A stretch of DNA of 64,000 bases from Salinibacter ruber DSM 13855 (GCF_000013045.1 NC_007677.1:2108001-2172000); one strand, 5' to 3'; shown: positions 17,216-25,674, counted from the stretch's first letter. Notes: generated by a model from the letters alone, not told the origin. Numbers and translations: made by a program.

Positions 17216-18220
17216 TCAGTGAGAAGAGCGCTCCGTCCCGCCCTGGGCATCTCGAATGCGTGCAGCAAAGGGGTGCATAACATAGAGAACACTCCCCACA
17301 ATCACGAACCCAAGCCCCACCAGGGACCACGGCATGGAGGTCTGCTCAAGCGCGCGGACCGAGTAGTCGGGATGCGTCTCTGCGTACCGGGCCCCGACGA
17401 CGGCCATGCCGTTGTGGGCGATGTGCACCAGCACGGCCGGCACGAGGCTGCCCGTACGCCACACGAGGTAGGCCATATACAGCCCGAGCACCGTAAGCGG
17501 AAGGGCCTGGGATGGGCGAAGGTGGTACAGCCCAAAAAGCCCCCCCGCCAGAAGAATCCCCCCGGCCGGCCCGGCGGCCCGCTCGAACTGCCGCTGGGCG
17601 TAGCCCCGAAACAGCAGCTCCTCACACACCCCGGGGACGAGCGCCAGCATCGTGATGTTGAAGACAAGCCCCAGGTCGCTCTGCAGCACGCTCCGGATCA
17701 TCTCCAACTGCGACTGCTCCATCACCCGAACGGACTCCGGCAGCGGCAGCGCCCGGTTCACTTCGGCGAGCCACTGCGTCACGGGCTGCAGCCCCACGAT
17801 CCCGACCAGGGCCAGCGCCAGAAGCCGCCCGTCCACGCCCCGCAGGCGCAGGTACGCCGCCCACTCGGAGGAGTGCAGGCGCGCCGCCAGCAGCGCCGGC
17901 ACCGCCAGCCCCAGCGCCTGCCCGATGCTGTTGCTGACCAGCAGCTCCTGCGTGTAGGACGCCATCAGGCGATCCGGATTCTGGAACGCCTCCATCGACA
18001 GCCCGCCCTCCGCCATCGCGATCTGGGCGAGGAGCGCGATTGGGGTGAGGAGAAACTGAAACAGCAGAAACGCGGCCCCGAGGCCCAGCAGGCCCGTTAC
18101 GAAGCTCAGGGTAGGTCGCCCCACCGATGCCCGCTCCAGCGGGCCGTTCAGCGGAAGGCGCCCCCGTCGGGTCCACAGATCGATCAGGACACCGCCGGGA
18201 GCAGAGGAGGAAGACGCCAC
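17216..18220 (-). CDS. CPBP-family intramembrane metalloprotease (CAAX protease-like)
   Basis: Predicted 334 aa with about eight hydrophobic segments. The CPBP/Abi signature is intact: EELLFRGYAQRQFE (motif EExxxR), then GLFGLYHLRPSQAL (His), and VLVHIAHNGMAV (HxxxN-type). Such proteins are intramembrane endopeptidases involved in prenyl-protein processing, membrane-protein turnover or bacteriocin self-immunity; the substrate is unknown. GTG at 18220 is my chosen start; the open frame continues upstream but without a convincing start or membrane topology. It diverges from the tRNA-Arg gene. Confidence 0.85.
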   Translation of the reverse strand: MASSSSAPGGVLIDLWTRRGRLPLNGPLERASVGRPTLSFVTGLLGLGAAFLLFQFLLTPIALLAQIAMAEGGLSMEAFQNPDRLMASYTQELLVSNSIGQALGLAVPALLAARLHSSEWAAYLRLRGVDGRLLALALVGIVGLQPVTQWLAEVNRALPLPESVRVMEQSQLEMIRSVLQSDLGLVFNITMLALVPGVCEELLFRGYAQRQFERAAGPAGGILLAGGLFGLYHLRPSQALPLTVLGLYMAYLVWRTGSLVPAVLVHIAHNGMAVVGARYAETHPDYSVRALEQTSMPWSLVGLGFVIVGSVLYVMHPFAARIRDAQGGTERSSH

Positions 18221-18356
18221 AGCGTGAAAGACCCAAGACGAGAAATAGGCGGGGCGCCTTGAAAGTGCGGCCTCCCCTCCTGTTTGCCCCTTTGCCGTTT
18301 CTTCGTAGGAACACTTTGGGGCGTCTCGCGAACACTGTAGTGGCACTTTTACACTT

Positions 18357-18430
18357 GCGCTCGTAGCTCAGTCGGACAGAGCATCGGTTTCCGGTACCGA
18401 AGGCCGGGGGTTCGAATCCTCCCGAGCGCA
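18357..18430 (+). tRNA. tRNA-Arg (anticodon CCG)
   Basis: A 74 nt cloverleaf folds cleanly. The acceptor stem GCGCTCG pairs with CGAGCGC and the discriminator is A18430. The D stem is GCTC/GAGC with a 9 nt loop. The anticodon stem TCGGT/ACCGA encloses TTCCGGT, giving anticodon CCG, which reads Arg CGG. The T arm carries the TTCGAAT loop. No CCA is encoded. It diverges from the CPBP gene. Confidence 0.96.
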
Positions 18431-18454
18431 CATCGTCATAGACAGCTCCCCTCG

Positions 18455-18494
18455 CCGATTTTGGGCCCTGGCGCCCGAGATCGGTTTTCTGTTG
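18455..18494 (+). terminator. Rho-independent terminator of tRNA-Arg
   Basis: CCGAT (18455-18459) pairs with ATCGG (18480-18484), and an inner GGGC/GCCC helix lies inside it. The structure is followed by TTTTCTGTT. It begins 25 nt after the tRNA. Confidence 0.7.
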
Positions 18495-18849
18495 TAGATG
18501 CATTTCTGGCCCACGAAGCCCCAGGTCGGCGTCGCCCTTCGGTTTGGCAACAGTGAAGAGTAACGACTCGCCGTCTCCCGACTGAGGAGATTGGGGAGCG
18601 CATCCAACCCTGTGCCCCCGCGGAGGCGTCGATGGGGGGCGCACCACCACGCCGAGATCGGACGTCACGGCCCCCCCGGTCGTGAGCTCAACAAAATTGG
18701 GGGCTAGATCTGGAAACAAGCTTCGGAAGAAAGCTCAGATCGTTGTGAATTATAACCACCCTATTCGTCGGGTCAAGACTGGCGAATCAGCGGCCAGCGT
18801 CGTTTCCGGCAGGGTTTCTCTCGTCGGCTGCCCCATCAATCACGGTACG
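18495..18849. other. Gene-free stretch between the tRNA-Arg terminator and the accessory gene pair
   Basis: With the terminator, about 420 bp separate the tRNA from the next gene. I see no convincing gene, tandem repeat or copy of the tRNA 3' end in it. The stretch near 18740-18770 is relatively AT-rich for this window (TTGTGAATTATAACC) and could hold the promoter of the following pair. An open frame upstream of ATG 18850 runs in from 18682 but has no recognisable protein pattern. Confidence 0.5.
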
Positions 18850-19203
18850 ATGAGTTCTTGGACTCGCGTTTCATTCGATCCGGGGAAAACCGGGATTGAG
18901 GCGATCACCAACGACCTCCAGAAGGCACTGGAAGATCCGGATACATTCATCCATAACGACATGGTCGTGTGGAAGGCCTTCGACGAGGTCGACGCTCAGC
19001 GCCTGACTGATCTCGGGATTGAGGCGTCTCGGGCCCTCGTCATGCACGTGAGCGACACGTCGAATTCGGGGAGCGGTCGGCTTTACAAACGAATCGACTC
19101 GGAATTTATCCTTCTGGATGCCATGTCGGGCGGTGAGGGCTACTTCGGGCGGGACGTTCTTGCCTACATGCAACGCGAGCACGGGCTCGTGGGGGCGGCC
19201 TAA
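18850..19203 (+). CDS. Conserved-looking protein of unknown function, partner of HEAT-repeat gene
   Basis: Predicted 117 aa soluble protein; I do not recognise a family. It opens WTRVSFDPGKTG, has mixed alpha/beta character and a central segment rich in Asp (HNDMVVWKAFDEVDAQRL), and ends LAYMQREHGLVGAA. No signal peptide or membrane helix is seen. Its stop TAA overlaps the next gene's ATG (TAATG), which implies translational coupling with the HEAT-repeat protein. ATG 18850 is chosen because the 56 codons before it look non-coding. Its place next to a tRNA gene and its unusual content suggest accessory DNA. Confidence 0.72.
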   Translation: MSSWTRVSFDPGKTGIEAITNDLQKALEDPDTFIHNDMVVWKAFDEVDAQRLTDLGIEASRALVMHVSDTSNSGSGRLYKRIDSEFILLDAMSGGEGYFGRDVLAYMQREHGLVGAA

Positions 19204-20915
19204 TGAGCAGACCACTCGTTGACTTTGCCCGGCGACTCCAACCCGATGCCGACGCGACCACCGCCGACGCGGTCGTCGAAACCGCCGCAACGAATCGGCG
19301 GGCCGAGTTCGAATCGGCCCTGTACCGGCTCTTCGCGAACCTTACGGGGGCGTCGGCCCCCTCGGTTCGGCGGCGGAGTGCCCGCGCGGTGTACCAGCTT
19401 TCGGAGATCGTTCCCGGCGCACTCGTGACGTACGGGACGGAATTGATCCCTGCCCTCGACGACGACCCGGCGCGTCCCTACATCGCCGGGAGCCTGACCC
19501 ACATCGTTTACGAAGGCATGCGCGGAGAAACCTTCCGCAGCGACCGGGAGGCCCTCGTCCAGGACCTCGCCCGGCAGATCGGCACCGACACCACCGTTTC
19601 GGCGGTTCGCTATTTGTCGCGGATCGCGACGCGCTGGGACCGAATCGTCGCGACCGTGGAGCCCACCCTCGTCGACGGCCTATCGAGCGAGGACGAGGCC
19701 GTCCGGACCGCGGCCGTCCGGGCGTTCGCGACAATGTGGGCACACCACCTCGACGGAACCGACGCGATTCCGCCCCTGCTCGACTGTACCTGCGACTCGT
19801 CGCCGCTCGTGCGGGCACACGCCATCGCGGCGCTCGGCGACATTGCGTTTCAGGATCGGGGGGAAGAGGACGCCCCCGTCGCGGCCACCCCCGAGATTAT
19901 CGATGCGGGAACGAGGTTGCTCACGGACGACGACGAGCGCGCCCGGTACGACGCCGCTGCGTGTTTTGCCGAGGCGCACTACTGGGTGGAATATGAAGGC
20001 GATCGCTGTTGGATCGAGACCGTCGACCGCAACCGCATCGACGCGGCGGTTGACGCTCTCGTTGAGGCCCTCGACGATCCGTCCACCCCCGTCGTCCGGC
20101 AGGCGGCGGCCGCCCTACACATCTACGCTCGCTTCGAGACGCGGGCCCTCATCCCGCACGTCGACCGCCTCGTCGACTACGGATGGAGCGTGCAGCCCAA
20201 CAGCACGTTGATTCAGCGGGCGCTCAAATCCCTAGCCGCTGACCATCCCTCGGCCCTCAGCGATCACAGCTCCTTCCTCCTCGACCGACTGCGCAACCAT
20301 AAGGACGCAACCGCCGCGACGATTCTGGGGCGGCTTGCCCCCGCCGACGGCGAGGCCGCCCACTCGGCCGTCTCGTCCCTCACCGATCTGCTCGGCAGTC
20401 CCAAGCACACGGACCGTCGGACTGCCGCGAAGGCGCTCGCAGAGGTCCACCGTGTCGACTCGACGCTCGTTCCCGACTACGTCGAGGCCCTCACCGAGGC
20501 CGTCGACGGCACCGACGTGAACACCAAACCGGGAATGGGATGGGAGCCCCTTGCGACTCTGGCCCCGGATCACCCGGAGACCGCGACGGCTCTCGCCTGC
20601 CAGGCGGTTGACCGACTGACAGAGTGGCCCTCTCCGCCTGATTTGCGTCTCGTGTACAAACTCGGTGAAGCCAACCCGCACACGATTTCCCCCGTGGCCG
20701 ACCGACTCATCGATCTGCTCGACCACGACAACACCAGCGTCGTCGGTGCGGCAGCAAAGTCGCTGAGGGGGGCGCTCATGTTGGACGGCTCGGTTCAGAT
20801 CCCCCCGTCCGCCGCTGCCGCCCTCGCATCGCGGCTCGACGACCTCTCCAGATCCGCTCGGATGGACGCGGAGCGAATTATCGACGTGGTCCGGGAAGAA
20901 TCCACGGACGCCTGA
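19203..20915 (+). CDS. HEAT-repeat protein
   Basis: Predicted 570 aa, entirely alpha-helical in appearance, made of repeating units of about 35-40 residues. Examples are VRTAAVRAFATMWAHHL, VRAHAIAALGDIAF, RYDAAACFAEAHYW, VVRQAAAALHIYAR and DRRTAAKALAEVHR, all HEAT-like (Ala/Arg pairs and conserved Asp/Pro turns). No catalytic motif, signal peptide or membrane segment is seen. HEAT arrays usually act as protein- or nucleic-acid-binding scaffolds. It is coupled to the preceding 117 aa gene by a 1 bp overlap. Codon use, with more GTT, TCG and CGA, appears to differ slightly from the neighbours, though I have not counted it. Confidence 0.85.
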   Translation: MSRPLVDFARRLQPDADATTADAVVETAATNRRAEFESALYRLFANLTGASAPSVRRRSARAVYQLSEIVPGALVTYGTELIPALDDDPARPYIAGSLTHIVYEGMRGETFRSDREALVQDLARQIGTDTTVSAVRYLSRIATRWDRIVATVEPTLVDGLSSEDEAVRTAAVRAFATMWAHHLDGTDAIPPLLDCTCDSSPLVRAHAIAALGDIAFQDRGEEDAPVAATPEIIDAGTRLLTDDDERARYDAAACFAEAHYWVEYEGDRCWIETVDRNRIDAAVDALVEALDDPSTPVVRQAAAALHIYARFETRALIPHVDRLVDYGWSVQPNSTLIQRALKSLAADHPSALSDHSSFLLDRLRNHKDATAATILGRLAPADGEAAHSAVSSLTDLLGSPKHTDRRTAAKALAEVHRVDSTLVPDYVEALTEAVDGTDVNTKPGMGWEPLATLAPDHPETATALACQAVDRLTEWPSPPDLRLVYKLGEANPHTISPVADRLIDLLDHDNTSVVGAAAKSLRGALMLDGSVQIPPSAAAALASRLDDLSRSARMDAERIIDVVREESTDA

Positions 20916-20955
20916 GTCCTGGTCCTATTCCCTACAGGAGCGCGGCGGCGCTGGA

Positions 20956-21720
20956 CTACTTCTCGTCCGATGCCCCGATCGACTCCAGCGCCCGCAGGGC
21001 CTCGGTGGGCACCGCGAAGATCACGGTGTTCGAGTCGTCGCTGCTAAGGCTGTTGAGCGTTTGCAGGGTGCGAAGGTGGAGGGCGCCCTCTTCGTCGTTG
21101 AGCGTGCTCGCCGCGTCGGCCATGTTTTGGGCCGCCTCCAGCTCCCCCTCCGCCTGGATGGTGACGGCGCGGCGCTCGCGCTCGGCCTCGGCCTGCCGGG
21201 CAATCACCCGCTTCATGTTCTCCGCCAGGATGATGTCTTTGAGCTCAACCGACTGCACCTCAATGCCCCACGGGTCGGTGGCCTCGTCGATGATCTCGCG
21301 GATCTGCTGGGAGATGCGCTCCCGCTCGGCCAAGAGCGCATCGAGGTCCACCTCCCCGACGATGTTGCGCATGGTGGTCTGGGCCAATTGCTGCGTGGCG
21401 TACATGTACTCCTCCACCTCTAGGATCGCTTTCTCCGCATCCCGCACCTGGTAGTAGATGACGGCGTCGATCTCGACGGTCACGTTGTCGCGCGTGATGC
21501 TCTCCTGCCGCGGCACGTCGACCGCCTTCACGCGCATGTCGACCCGTTCCCACGACTGGATCAGCGGGATGACGGTCCCGAGGCCCGGCTCCATCACCTT
21601 GACGAACTGGCCGAGCATGAACTTGACGCCCCGCTCGTACTCCTTCACGACCTTGAAGGTGCGCACGACGAGGACGACCGCCACCAGAACGACGGCGGCC
21701 AGCAGATAAAACGAGAGCAT
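20956..21720 (-). CDS. SPFH/stomatin-family membrane protein (slipin-like)
   Basis: Predicted 254 aa. One N-terminal membrane helix (FYLLAAVVLVAVVLVV) is followed by the SPFH domain: KEYERGVKFMLGQF, PGLGTVIPLIQSWERVDMR, then RDNVTVEIDAVIYYQV. A coiled region rich in Ala/Glu/Arg follows (AEAERERRAVTIQAEGE). Such proteins oligomerise in membrane microdomains and often partner an NfeD protease-like protein, but no nfeD gene is adjacent here. ATG 21720 gives the anchor directly at the N-terminus. It diverges from the MATE gene across a region with inverted repeats. Confidence 0.92.
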   Translation of the reverse strand: MLSFYLLAAVVLVAVVLVVRTFKVVKEYERGVKFMLGQFVKVMEPGLGTVIPLIQSWERVDMRVKAVDVPRQESITRDNVTVEIDAVIYYQVRDAEKAILEVEEYMYATQQLAQTTMRNIVGEVDLDALLAERERISQQIREIIDEATDPWGIEVQSVELKDIILAENMKRVIARQAEAERERRAVTIQAEGELEAAQNMADAASTLNDEEGALHLRTLQTLNSLSSDDSNTVIFAVPTEALRALESIGASDEK

Positions 21721-22036
21721 GAAATTCGGGGCGCTGGGGAGAGGAGATTGGAATGTGGGTTGCCTACGCCCTCCTCCTCCGATTGATGACGGGAATTTCA
21801 TTCCCCTCACATTCTCAATCGGCGCCCTGAGGCGGAGCGGACCGGGACAGGTAGCGGCCCGCAGGTCAAGAGCACGTGAGGGGAATGGCAGAAATCAGTT
21901 ATTCCTGGGAATGCGTTCCTGCTCCAGCGGGCTCGCCCGAACAACCCCTCGGCTCCGTGAGTGCCTACGTTCACGACACTCTGAGAAAATGGGTGTCGGT
22001 CCCGTCCACGCTGTTGTTCCGCTCCGTTTCGCCTCT
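21721..22036. promoter_or_regulatory. Divergent intergenic region with nested inverted repeats
   Basis: This 316 bp gap lies between the SPFH gene (left, minus) and the MATE gene (right, plus). It contains GGGAAT-TTC-ATTCCC (21791-21805) and a 12 bp perfect inverted repeat: CATTCCCCTCAC at 21799-21810 against GTGAGGGGAATG at 21876-21887. A further GGGAATG lies near 21906. These could be operator sites or a long hairpin. No gene is convincing in the gap. Confidence 0.5.
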
Positions 22037-23467
22037 GTGCCAAATCCCATCCGCGCCACCGTCGAGGGCATCGGGCGCCTCCTCGTGTATCTGCGACTCA
22101 TCACGGCGTCGCGGGCGCAGCGGATTGCGGGCCTGGCCTGGCCCCGCATCCTGACGGGCCTGGCGCGCATGTCGAAGGCGACCGCCGACGTGGCGATGGT
22201 GGGCGTGGCCGTGGGGCCGGCCGCCATTGCGGGCGTCGGCTACGGGGTGCCGTACTGGACCATGACGTACATGCTCGGGGGCGGCATTGCCGGGGGCACA
22301 ATTAGCCTCGTTTCGCAGCGGTACGGGGGAGGGCGGTACGACGACATCGACCGGGCGGTGAAGGTGAGCGTGATGGCCGCGCTCCTGGTGACACTGCCCC
22401 TGGTCGTCGTGTTCTGGACGCTGCCGGAGCCGCTCATTCGCCTCATCGGGACGGGCGAGGCGGCCATCCAGTACGGCACGCGGTACCTGCGGGTCGCGAG
22501 CCTGGCGATGCCCTTCGCAGCCCTCAACCTGATCGGCAGCCGCACCCTCATCGGGGCCGACGACGCGTGGACGCCCATGATCGTGCGGGCCGGGGGTGCA
22601 GTGATCAACGTGGGGCTGAACGCCGTCTTTATCTTCGTCTTCGACCTGGGCGTGGTCGGGGCCGCGCTGGGGACGGTGCTCGGGAGCGTCGGCGGCGTGC
22701 TCGTTCTCGGGTGGGGGCTCACTGTGGGGCGCCTTCCGTTTGTGGGGCCCCTGCCCGTGCAGGTCGACTGGTCGGCCCCCTACTGGGACGCGGCGGACGC
22801 CCGGCACCTGGCCCGCATCTCGACGCCCCTGGCCCTGCGGAAGGTGGCCCAGAACGGCGGGCAGTTTCCCCTGCTCGCCATCGTGGGCCTCTACGGGCCC
22901 AACATGGTGGCCGCCTTCGTGGTTGCGCTCCGCGTGCGGGCCCTCATGAACACGCCCGGCTGGGGCTTCGGGCTGGCCTCCAGCAGCCTCGTCGGCCAGT
23001 CGCTCGGCGCGGGCAACGAACAGGACGCCGACGGCTACGCCCGCGACACCCTCCGCTTCACCGTTGCGACCTACGCCCTGGTGGGCGCCGCCGTGTTCGT
23101 GGTGGCCGACCCGGTCAGTGCCCTCTTCGTGGACGACGGCGCCGTGCGGGCCACCACGACGGCCCTCATCCGGGCGGCCTGCGTGAGCGTGCTGCTCTGG
23201 GGGGTCATGAACGGCGCCCTGGGGCCGCTCCGCGCCAGCGGCGACACCACGTGGCCCTTCTACGGCCAGCTGCTGGGGCTCTTCGTCTTCGCCCTCCCCC
23301 TGGCCTACCTCGGGGCCGTCACGTCGCTCGGCATCTGGGGGCTCTACGGCACCCTGTTCGCCGAGACGGCCGTGCCCGCGGCGGTCATTTACTACCGCTT
23401 CCGGACGCAGAAGTGGAAGCGCATCAGCCGGCAAAACCGGGAGGCCGCGATGGGACAGGCGTCGTAA
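22037..23467 (+). CDS. MATE-family efflux transporter
   Basis: Predicted 476 aa with about 12 hydrophobic segments in two related halves. The N-terminal half begins LAWPRILTGLARMSKATADVAMVG and continues with GGGIAGGTISLVSQRYGGGRYDD. The second half starts around ISTPLALRKVAQNGGQFPLL and contains LASSSLVGQSLGAGNEQDAD, the repeated MATE signature. MATE proteins export cationic drugs or metabolites using Na+ or H+ gradients; a sodium-coupled mode would suit a halophile but is inference. GTG 22037 is the chosen start, with an in-frame ATG at 21989 as alternative. Confidence 0.92.
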   Translation: MPNPIRATVEGIGRLLVYLRLITASRAQRIAGLAWPRILTGLARMSKATADVAMVGVAVGPAAIAGVGYGVPYWTMTYMLGGGIAGGTISLVSQRYGGGRYDDIDRAVKVSVMAALLVTLPLVVVFWTLPEPLIRLIGTGEAAIQYGTRYLRVASLAMPFAALNLIGSRTLIGADDAWTPMIVRAGGAVINVGLNAVFIFVFDLGVVGAALGTVLGSVGGVLVLGWGLTVGRLPFVGPLPVQVDWSAPYWDAADARHLARISTPLALRKVAQNGGQFPLLAIVGLYGPNMVAAFVVALRVRALMNTPGWGFGLASSSLVGQSLGAGNEQDADGYARDTLRFTVATYALVGAAVFVVADPVSALFVDDGAVRATTTALIRAACVSVLLWGVMNGALGPLRASGDTTWPFYGQLLGLFVFALPLAYLGAVTSLGIWGLYGTLFAETAVPAAVIYYRFRTQKWKRISRQNREAAMGQAS

Positions 23468-23561
23468 CGCGCCACGGGCCACCCTCCGCCCTTCTCAGAA
23501 GCGGAGCGTGAAGACGGACCCGTCGCTCTCCGTGGAACGACCGCCGGTCGCAACCTCCCCG

Positions 23562-23783
23562 ATGCGATGTCGTCTATTCAGGCCCGCGCCCCCAAGCATT
23601 ATCCACTGCCTGATCATTTCCGACCGTCAGATCTGGCTTATCGCCGCCGGCCTCATCGCCGTCGACCTGCTCGTGTTCATGATCCCCATCGTTCCCGTAC
23701 TGGCGGCGTACGTCCTCGTCGCACGCCCCGCCTGGTTCAAAGAATTTATCGACGACGTGTACGACCGCACAGGGCCGCACTAG
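23562..23783 (+). CDS. Small membrane protein of unknown function
   Basis: Predicted up to 73 aa. The convincing part is a hydrophobic hairpin, IWLIAAGLIAVDLLVF followed by IVPVLAAYVLVARPAW, then an acidic C-terminal tail (FKEFIDDVYDRTGPH). The N-terminal 20 residues before the membrane part look poor, so the true start may be a non-ATG codon near 23620. It lies between the MATE and PfpI genes on the same strand. The function is unknown. Confidence 0.5.
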   Translation: MRCRLFRPAPPSIIHCLIISDRQIWLIAAGLIAVDLLVFMIPIVPVLAAYVLVARPAWFKEFIDDVYDRTGPH

Positions 23784-23878
23784 TCCCCGCCAAGCGGTCG
23801 TCGGAACCCATATTGCCGAAGAGTTACTTGCAATAACAGAATCATCTCGCACAGTCTCACTCCAACCCTCGTTTGTTT

Positions 23879-24403
23879 ATGTCTCTGAGTCACTGCCGCG
23901 TTGCTGTTCTCGTCGACAAATCATTCGAGGATCTCGAGTTCTGGGTCCCGACCATGCGGCTCCGGGAGGAGGGCGCCGAGGTCGTGGTCGCCGGCCGGGA
24001 GGCCGACGCCACGTTCACCGGCAAGCACGGCCTCACGGCCACCACCGACGTGGCCGCCCGCACACTTGCCCCCGGCGATCTGGACGGCGTCGTCGTCCCG
24101 GGCGGCTGGGCCCCCGACAAGCTCCGCCGCGACGAGGGGGTCCAGGCCCTGGTGCGCGAGATGGACGCCCAGCAGAAGATCGTGGCTCAAATCTGTCACG
24201 CCGGCCTCGTGGGCATCTCCGCGGGCATCGTGGAGGGCCGCCAGGCCACCGGAAGTACGGGCATCAAGGACGACCTCGTGAACGCGGGCGCAACCTGGGT
24301 CGACGAGGCCGCCTTCCAGGAGGACCACCTCGTCTGGGGGCGCGTCGTGAAAGACATTCCGGCCTTCTGCCGGACCCTCGTGCAGGCCCTCCAAGACGCG
24401 TAG
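23879..24403 (+). CDS. PfpI/DJ-1-family protein (type 1 glutamine amidotransferase-like)
   Basis: Predicted 174 aa single-domain protein. The nucleophile elbow is VAQICHAGLVGISAG, with Cys followed by His, and an early acidic residue is in DKSFEDLEFWVP, as in PfpI/YhbO-type members. VVPGGWAPDKLR is the typical loop before the elbow. Members have been described as proteases, chaperones or deglycases that protect against stress; the activity is disputed in the family and unproven here. ATG 23879 matches the family N-terminus. It is followed by two strong hairpins that separate it from convergent sodA. Confidence 0.9.
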   Translation: MSLSHCRVAVLVDKSFEDLEFWVPTMRLREEGAEVVVAGREADATFTGKHGLTATTDVAARTLAPGDLDGVVVPGGWAPDKLRRDEGVQALVREMDAQQKIVAQICHAGLVGISAGIVEGRQATGSTGIKDDLVNAGATWVDEAAFQEDHLVWGRVVKDIPAFCRTLVQALQDA

Positions 24404-24405
24404 GC

Positions 24406-24430
24406 GGGCCGCTTCGGCGGCCCCCATCCC
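24406..24430 (+). terminator. Stem-loop after the PfpI gene
   Basis: GGGCCGC (24406-24412), a TTCG tetraloop and GCGGCCC (24417-24423) form a perfect 7 bp stem beginning 2 nt after the stop codon. No U-tract follows, so it may stabilise the mRNA end or act together with the next hairpin. Confidence 0.55.
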
Positions 24431-24457
24431 AGCGCCTCCCCCCTGCCCCCAACGACG

Positions 24458-24490
24458 AAAAGGGATGGCCGGGCAGCCGGCCATCCCTTC
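24458..24490. terminator. Bidirectional terminator between PfpI and sodA genes
   Basis: AAGGGATGGCCGG (24460-24472) pairs perfectly with CCGGCCATCCCTT (24477-24489) around a 4 nt loop. A-rich sequence on its left and T on its right suit termination of both convergent genes. Confidence 0.75.
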
Positions 24491-24545
24491 AGGGCATCTT
24501 TCAGGCAATGCGGATCGGCCTTCTCAGGCCCACCGGAAACCAGAA

Positions 24546-25163
24546 CTACGCCCCCACAATCTCGTCGTAGTTCTCGCCGACGGCGTCCCAGTCGACGACG
24601 TTCCACCACTCGTCGACGTAGGTGCCGCGCTCGTTCTGGTAGTTGAGGTAGTAGGAGTGCTCCCACACGTCAATCCCGAGAATGGGCGTGTGTCCCTCCA
24701 ACAAGGGATTGTCCTGGTTGGGCGTGCTGGTCACGGTCACGTCGCCGTTGGGCTGCGCGACGAGCCACCCCCAGCCGCTGCCAAACTGCCCGGTCGCCGC
24801 ATCGGCAAAGGCGTCCTTGAAGTCCTCGTAGGAGCCAAAGGCGTCGTGGATGGCGTCCGCAAGGTCTCCGTCGGGCGTGCCGCCGCCGTCCGGGGACATG
24901 ACGTTCCAGAAGAGGCGGTGGTTGTAAAAGCCGCCCCCGTTCTGGCGCACCGGCGTCTGAACGTCCGTCGGGAGCGTGTCGAGGCCAGCAAGAAGCTCTT
25001 CAATCGAGTGCTCCTGGAGGTCGTCGTGCCCCTCCAGCGCGTTGTTCAGCTTTCGCGTATAGCCGGCATGGTGCTTGTCGTGGTGGATCCGCATCGTCTG
25101 CTCGTCAATGTGCGGCTCCAGGGCGTCGTAGTCGTACGGCAGGTCAGGGAGATCAAAAGCCAT
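24546..25163 (-). CDS. sodA: Superoxide dismutase, Mn-type
   Basis: Predicted 205 aa enzyme dismutating superoxide to hydrogen peroxide and oxygen. The metal ligands are visible: His in [12 protein letters not shown], His in FYNHRLFW, and Asp and His in [15 protein letters not shown]. The [11 protein letters not shown] and NQDNP segments follow the manganese-type pattern (Gly, Gly, Phe, then Gln/Asp) rather than the iron-type. No signal peptide is present, so it is cytoplasmic. ATG 25163 directly precedes the conserved start ([15 protein letters not shown]). Confidence 0.96.
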   Translation of the reverse strand: MAFDLPDLPYDYDALEPHIDEQTMRIHHDKHHAGYTRKLNNALEGHDDLQEHSIEELLAGLDTLPTDVQTPVRQNGGGFYNHRLFWNVMSPDGGGTPDGDLADAIHDAFGSYEDFKDAFADAATGQFGSGWGWLVAQPNGDVTVTSTPNQDNPLLEGHTPILGIDVWEHSYYLNYQNERGTYVDEWWNVVDWDAVGENYDEIVGA

Positions 25164-25325
25164 AAGCCGTTGTCTAATTTGTTGGTGAATACGCCGAAGC
25201 TTTTCATTGTGCTACTGTTTGGATAAACGCCCCAATCTGGATCTTTGTTTTGGCTTCCCAGAGAGTTCGCCCACCTCAACGATCTGGTCTTTTTCCGGAA
25301 ATCTCCTGTTGTCTGGGGCCCTCTC

Positions 25326-25628
25326 CTAGCCAAGAAGGGCCCGCAGGAAAACCGTTCCGGCCCACAGGAAAAAGACGGCGTAGAGGACGCCGCTGGCCCG
25401 GTTCCACCACTTCGCGGCCCGTGCGCGGCCCTGCTGGGTCAGCACGCGGCCGTACGCCGTGCAGCCGCCGGCACACCCGAGCAGCCCCAGCCACGCGGCA
25501 TTGCGGTACTGCCCGGCCAGGAGCATGACGCCAATTCCGAAGACGAGCCCGGCGTACAGCGCCGTGATGGCCGTCCAGTTGAGATTCGATTCCGAGGCGG
25601 AGGACGAAGCAGACACAGAGAGCAGCAT
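25326..25628 (-). CDS. Small multi-pass membrane protein
   Basis: Predicted 100 aa with about three hydrophobic segments: WTAITALYAGLVFGIGVMLLAG, the Gly/Cys-containing AAWLGLLGCAGGCTAYG, and VLYAVFFLWAGTVFLRALLG at the C-terminus. The first 15 residues are Ser/Ala-rich and polar. I recognise no family; it could be a LysE-like or DMT-like fragment, but it is complete at this length. It is 46 bp downstream of the enoyl-reductase-like gene on the same strand. Confidence 0.68.
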   Translation of the reverse strand: MLLSVSASSSASESNLNWTAITALYAGLVFGIGVMLLAGQYRNAAWLGLLGCAGGCTAYGRVLTQQGRARAAKWWNRASGVLYAVFFLWAGTVFLRALLG

Positions 25629-25674
25629 GCTACGGGAAAGAACGTGAGGCGGGGCCAACCGGAGGAGAGGCGCC

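Noticed and set aside
18357-18480. Short minus-strand frame through the tRNA reading GGFEPPAFGTGNRC
   Set aside because: This peptide is the well-known spurious translation of a tRNA gene; the cloverleaf and terminator explain the sequence.
18431-20955. Possible att site copy of the tRNA-Arg 3' end bounding the accessory unit
   Set aside because: I looked for a repeat of the TTCGAATCCTCCCGAGCGCA end downstream of the HEAT gene and found only short partial matches, so an integrase-mediated island is not demonstrated.
21971-23482. Open frame of about 500 codons on the minus strand opposite the MATE gene
   Set aside because: Composition is His/Gly/Arg-rich without domains. The plus strand has the MATE signature twice.
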